Below are positions 63,450 through 64,000 of a stretch of 64,000 nucleotides of DNA, in pieces. Every line of letters begins with the position of its first letter. Position 1 is the first letter of the stretch. Below the pieces are notes generated by a model. It was not told the DNA's origin. It was given only the letters and a program-made list of their open reading frames with translations, and did not search any database. Source of the DNA: Bradyrhizobium ottawaense (GTDB lineage: Bacteria > Pseudomonadota > Alphaproteobacteria > Rhizobiales > Xanthobacteraceae); NCBI RefSeq assembly GCF_002278135.3, contig NZ_CP029425.2, forward strand, positions 5,308,001 through 5,372,000, in the 5' to 3' direction. A program made the translations under genes and the position numbers.

Positions 63450-64000
63450 GCTAGCATCCTGTAGTTGCGCCCATTTAATATTGTCCCGGTCGGCTAATCA
63501 AGAACCAAGTGGTCAGCTTAAACAAAAATATGTGGAACTGAACGGCAAGTTCGTGCTCCACATAACTGCGCCGCTGGTTCTAATCAAGTCAAAAAAATGA
63601 ACTTATCCGCTCAATTTAATAGCGGCCAAAGTAACATTACGCGCCTTACGTGCACCGATGCCCCGACTCAAGTGAAGAACGACACGTTAAGCCGGGCCTG
63701 GGATCAATCTGCCACGCCGCACTTTCGACAAATATGCTCGGCATCCGAGGCCGCGTTGCATCGTTCTTACCCTCGGCAACAGGGAGCGTACGACTCAGTT
63801 ACCCTCAGCGCGAGCCATCGCAGCTGGATTTGTGGCTTCAAGCCTGGATATCAATCAATCTAGCCGCGGCAGCGATGAACCGGCTGATTGCTTCCTGAAG
63901 GGCGCCCCAGAGGGCAATCGTAACATCCAATGTTTCTCGTCTGGCTCGCATTAAAAACTGATGAAAATAATCCTCGCAATTAATAATTAAATAATATATT
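63450..64000. other. AT-rich right end without a supported gene
   Basis: ATTTAAT/ATTAAAT sites at 63473-63479, 63614-63620 and 63986-63992. Plus-strand frames of 82-88 codons (63597-63898) have no ribosome binding site or recognisable features and are not called. Probably the promoter region of the H-NS-like gene and of something to the right. Confidence 0.45.

Noticed and set aside
63597..63898. Two overlapping plus-strand frames of 82-88 codons at the right end
   Set aside because: No ribosome binding site and no recognisable features; they overlap each other and an AT-motif site.

Overview
The window reads as part of a high-GC alphaproteobacterial chromosome, most likely Bradyrhizobium or a close relative. 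That placement is inferred from gene content (H-NS-type proteins ending in a PRWL motif, a BTLCP cysteine protease, an ExoP-type tyrosine autokinase, repeat-rich type I secretion substrates), not from a marker gene. It is a large exopolysaccharide / type I secretion locus with a regulatory, partly decayed left flank. No tRNA, rRNA, CRISPR array or insertion sequence was recognised.

Left flank (1-10.7 kb): a frameshifted histidine-kinase remnant, then a very long NarL/LuxR-type regulator (877-5373) whose receiver and HTH domains are fused to a tail of about 1250 residues with 80-84-residue tandem repeats. A decayed NTF2-like gene, a Crp/Fnr regulator and a second NarL-type regulator follow. 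Two small gene families each occur twice here: Tat-leader glycine-rich proteins (7411-7905, 10489-10710) and short coiled-coil proteins (7031-7264, 9800-9985). An H-NS-like protein lies at 10106-10450.

Small-molecule and secretion block (11-21 kb): a 2OG-Fe(II) oxygenase, a Rossmann-type protein and a formyltransferase on the plus strand. On the minus strand are a LapG-like transglutaminase-fold protease, an HlyD adaptor, a PrtD/HlyB-type ABC exporter and the probable substrate, an 861-residue beta-helix / Ig-like / RTX-end protein.

Polysaccharide block (21.8-42.4 kb): methyltransferases, an O-antigen-ligase-like membrane protein, a Sec-type beta-helix paralogue, several glycosyltransferases, an acyltransferase-3, two DegT-type aminotransferases, an epimerase, a hexapeptide acyltransferase, a Wzx-like flippase, a Gfo/Idh/MocA oxidoreductase and the trio wecC-wecB-GT26. 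Together they imply an acidic, amino-sugar-containing repeat unit.

Second secretion block and dTDP-rhamnose (42.4-56.6 kb): an HlyD, an ABC exporter with a C39-like domain, a 111-residue accessory gene and a 2221-residue multidomain secreted protein, preceded by rmlCBDA. Right end (56.9-63.5 kb): an ExoP/Wzc-type autokinase, a polytopic polymerase-like protein, the initiating polyprenyl glycosylphosphotransferase and a second H-NS-like gene.

Across the window the 7-mer ATTTAAT/ATTAAAT occurs at least 25 times, always between genes (using the starts chosen here) and usually upstream of transcription units. This suggests one AT-binding regulator (H-NS-like or MucR/Ros-like) controls the whole locus. 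The strongest candidates for something new are the regulator fused to a repeat tail, the shared AT motif, the duplicated Tat-leader / coiled-coil / regulator module, and the pair of beta-helix proteins sent through two different export routes.
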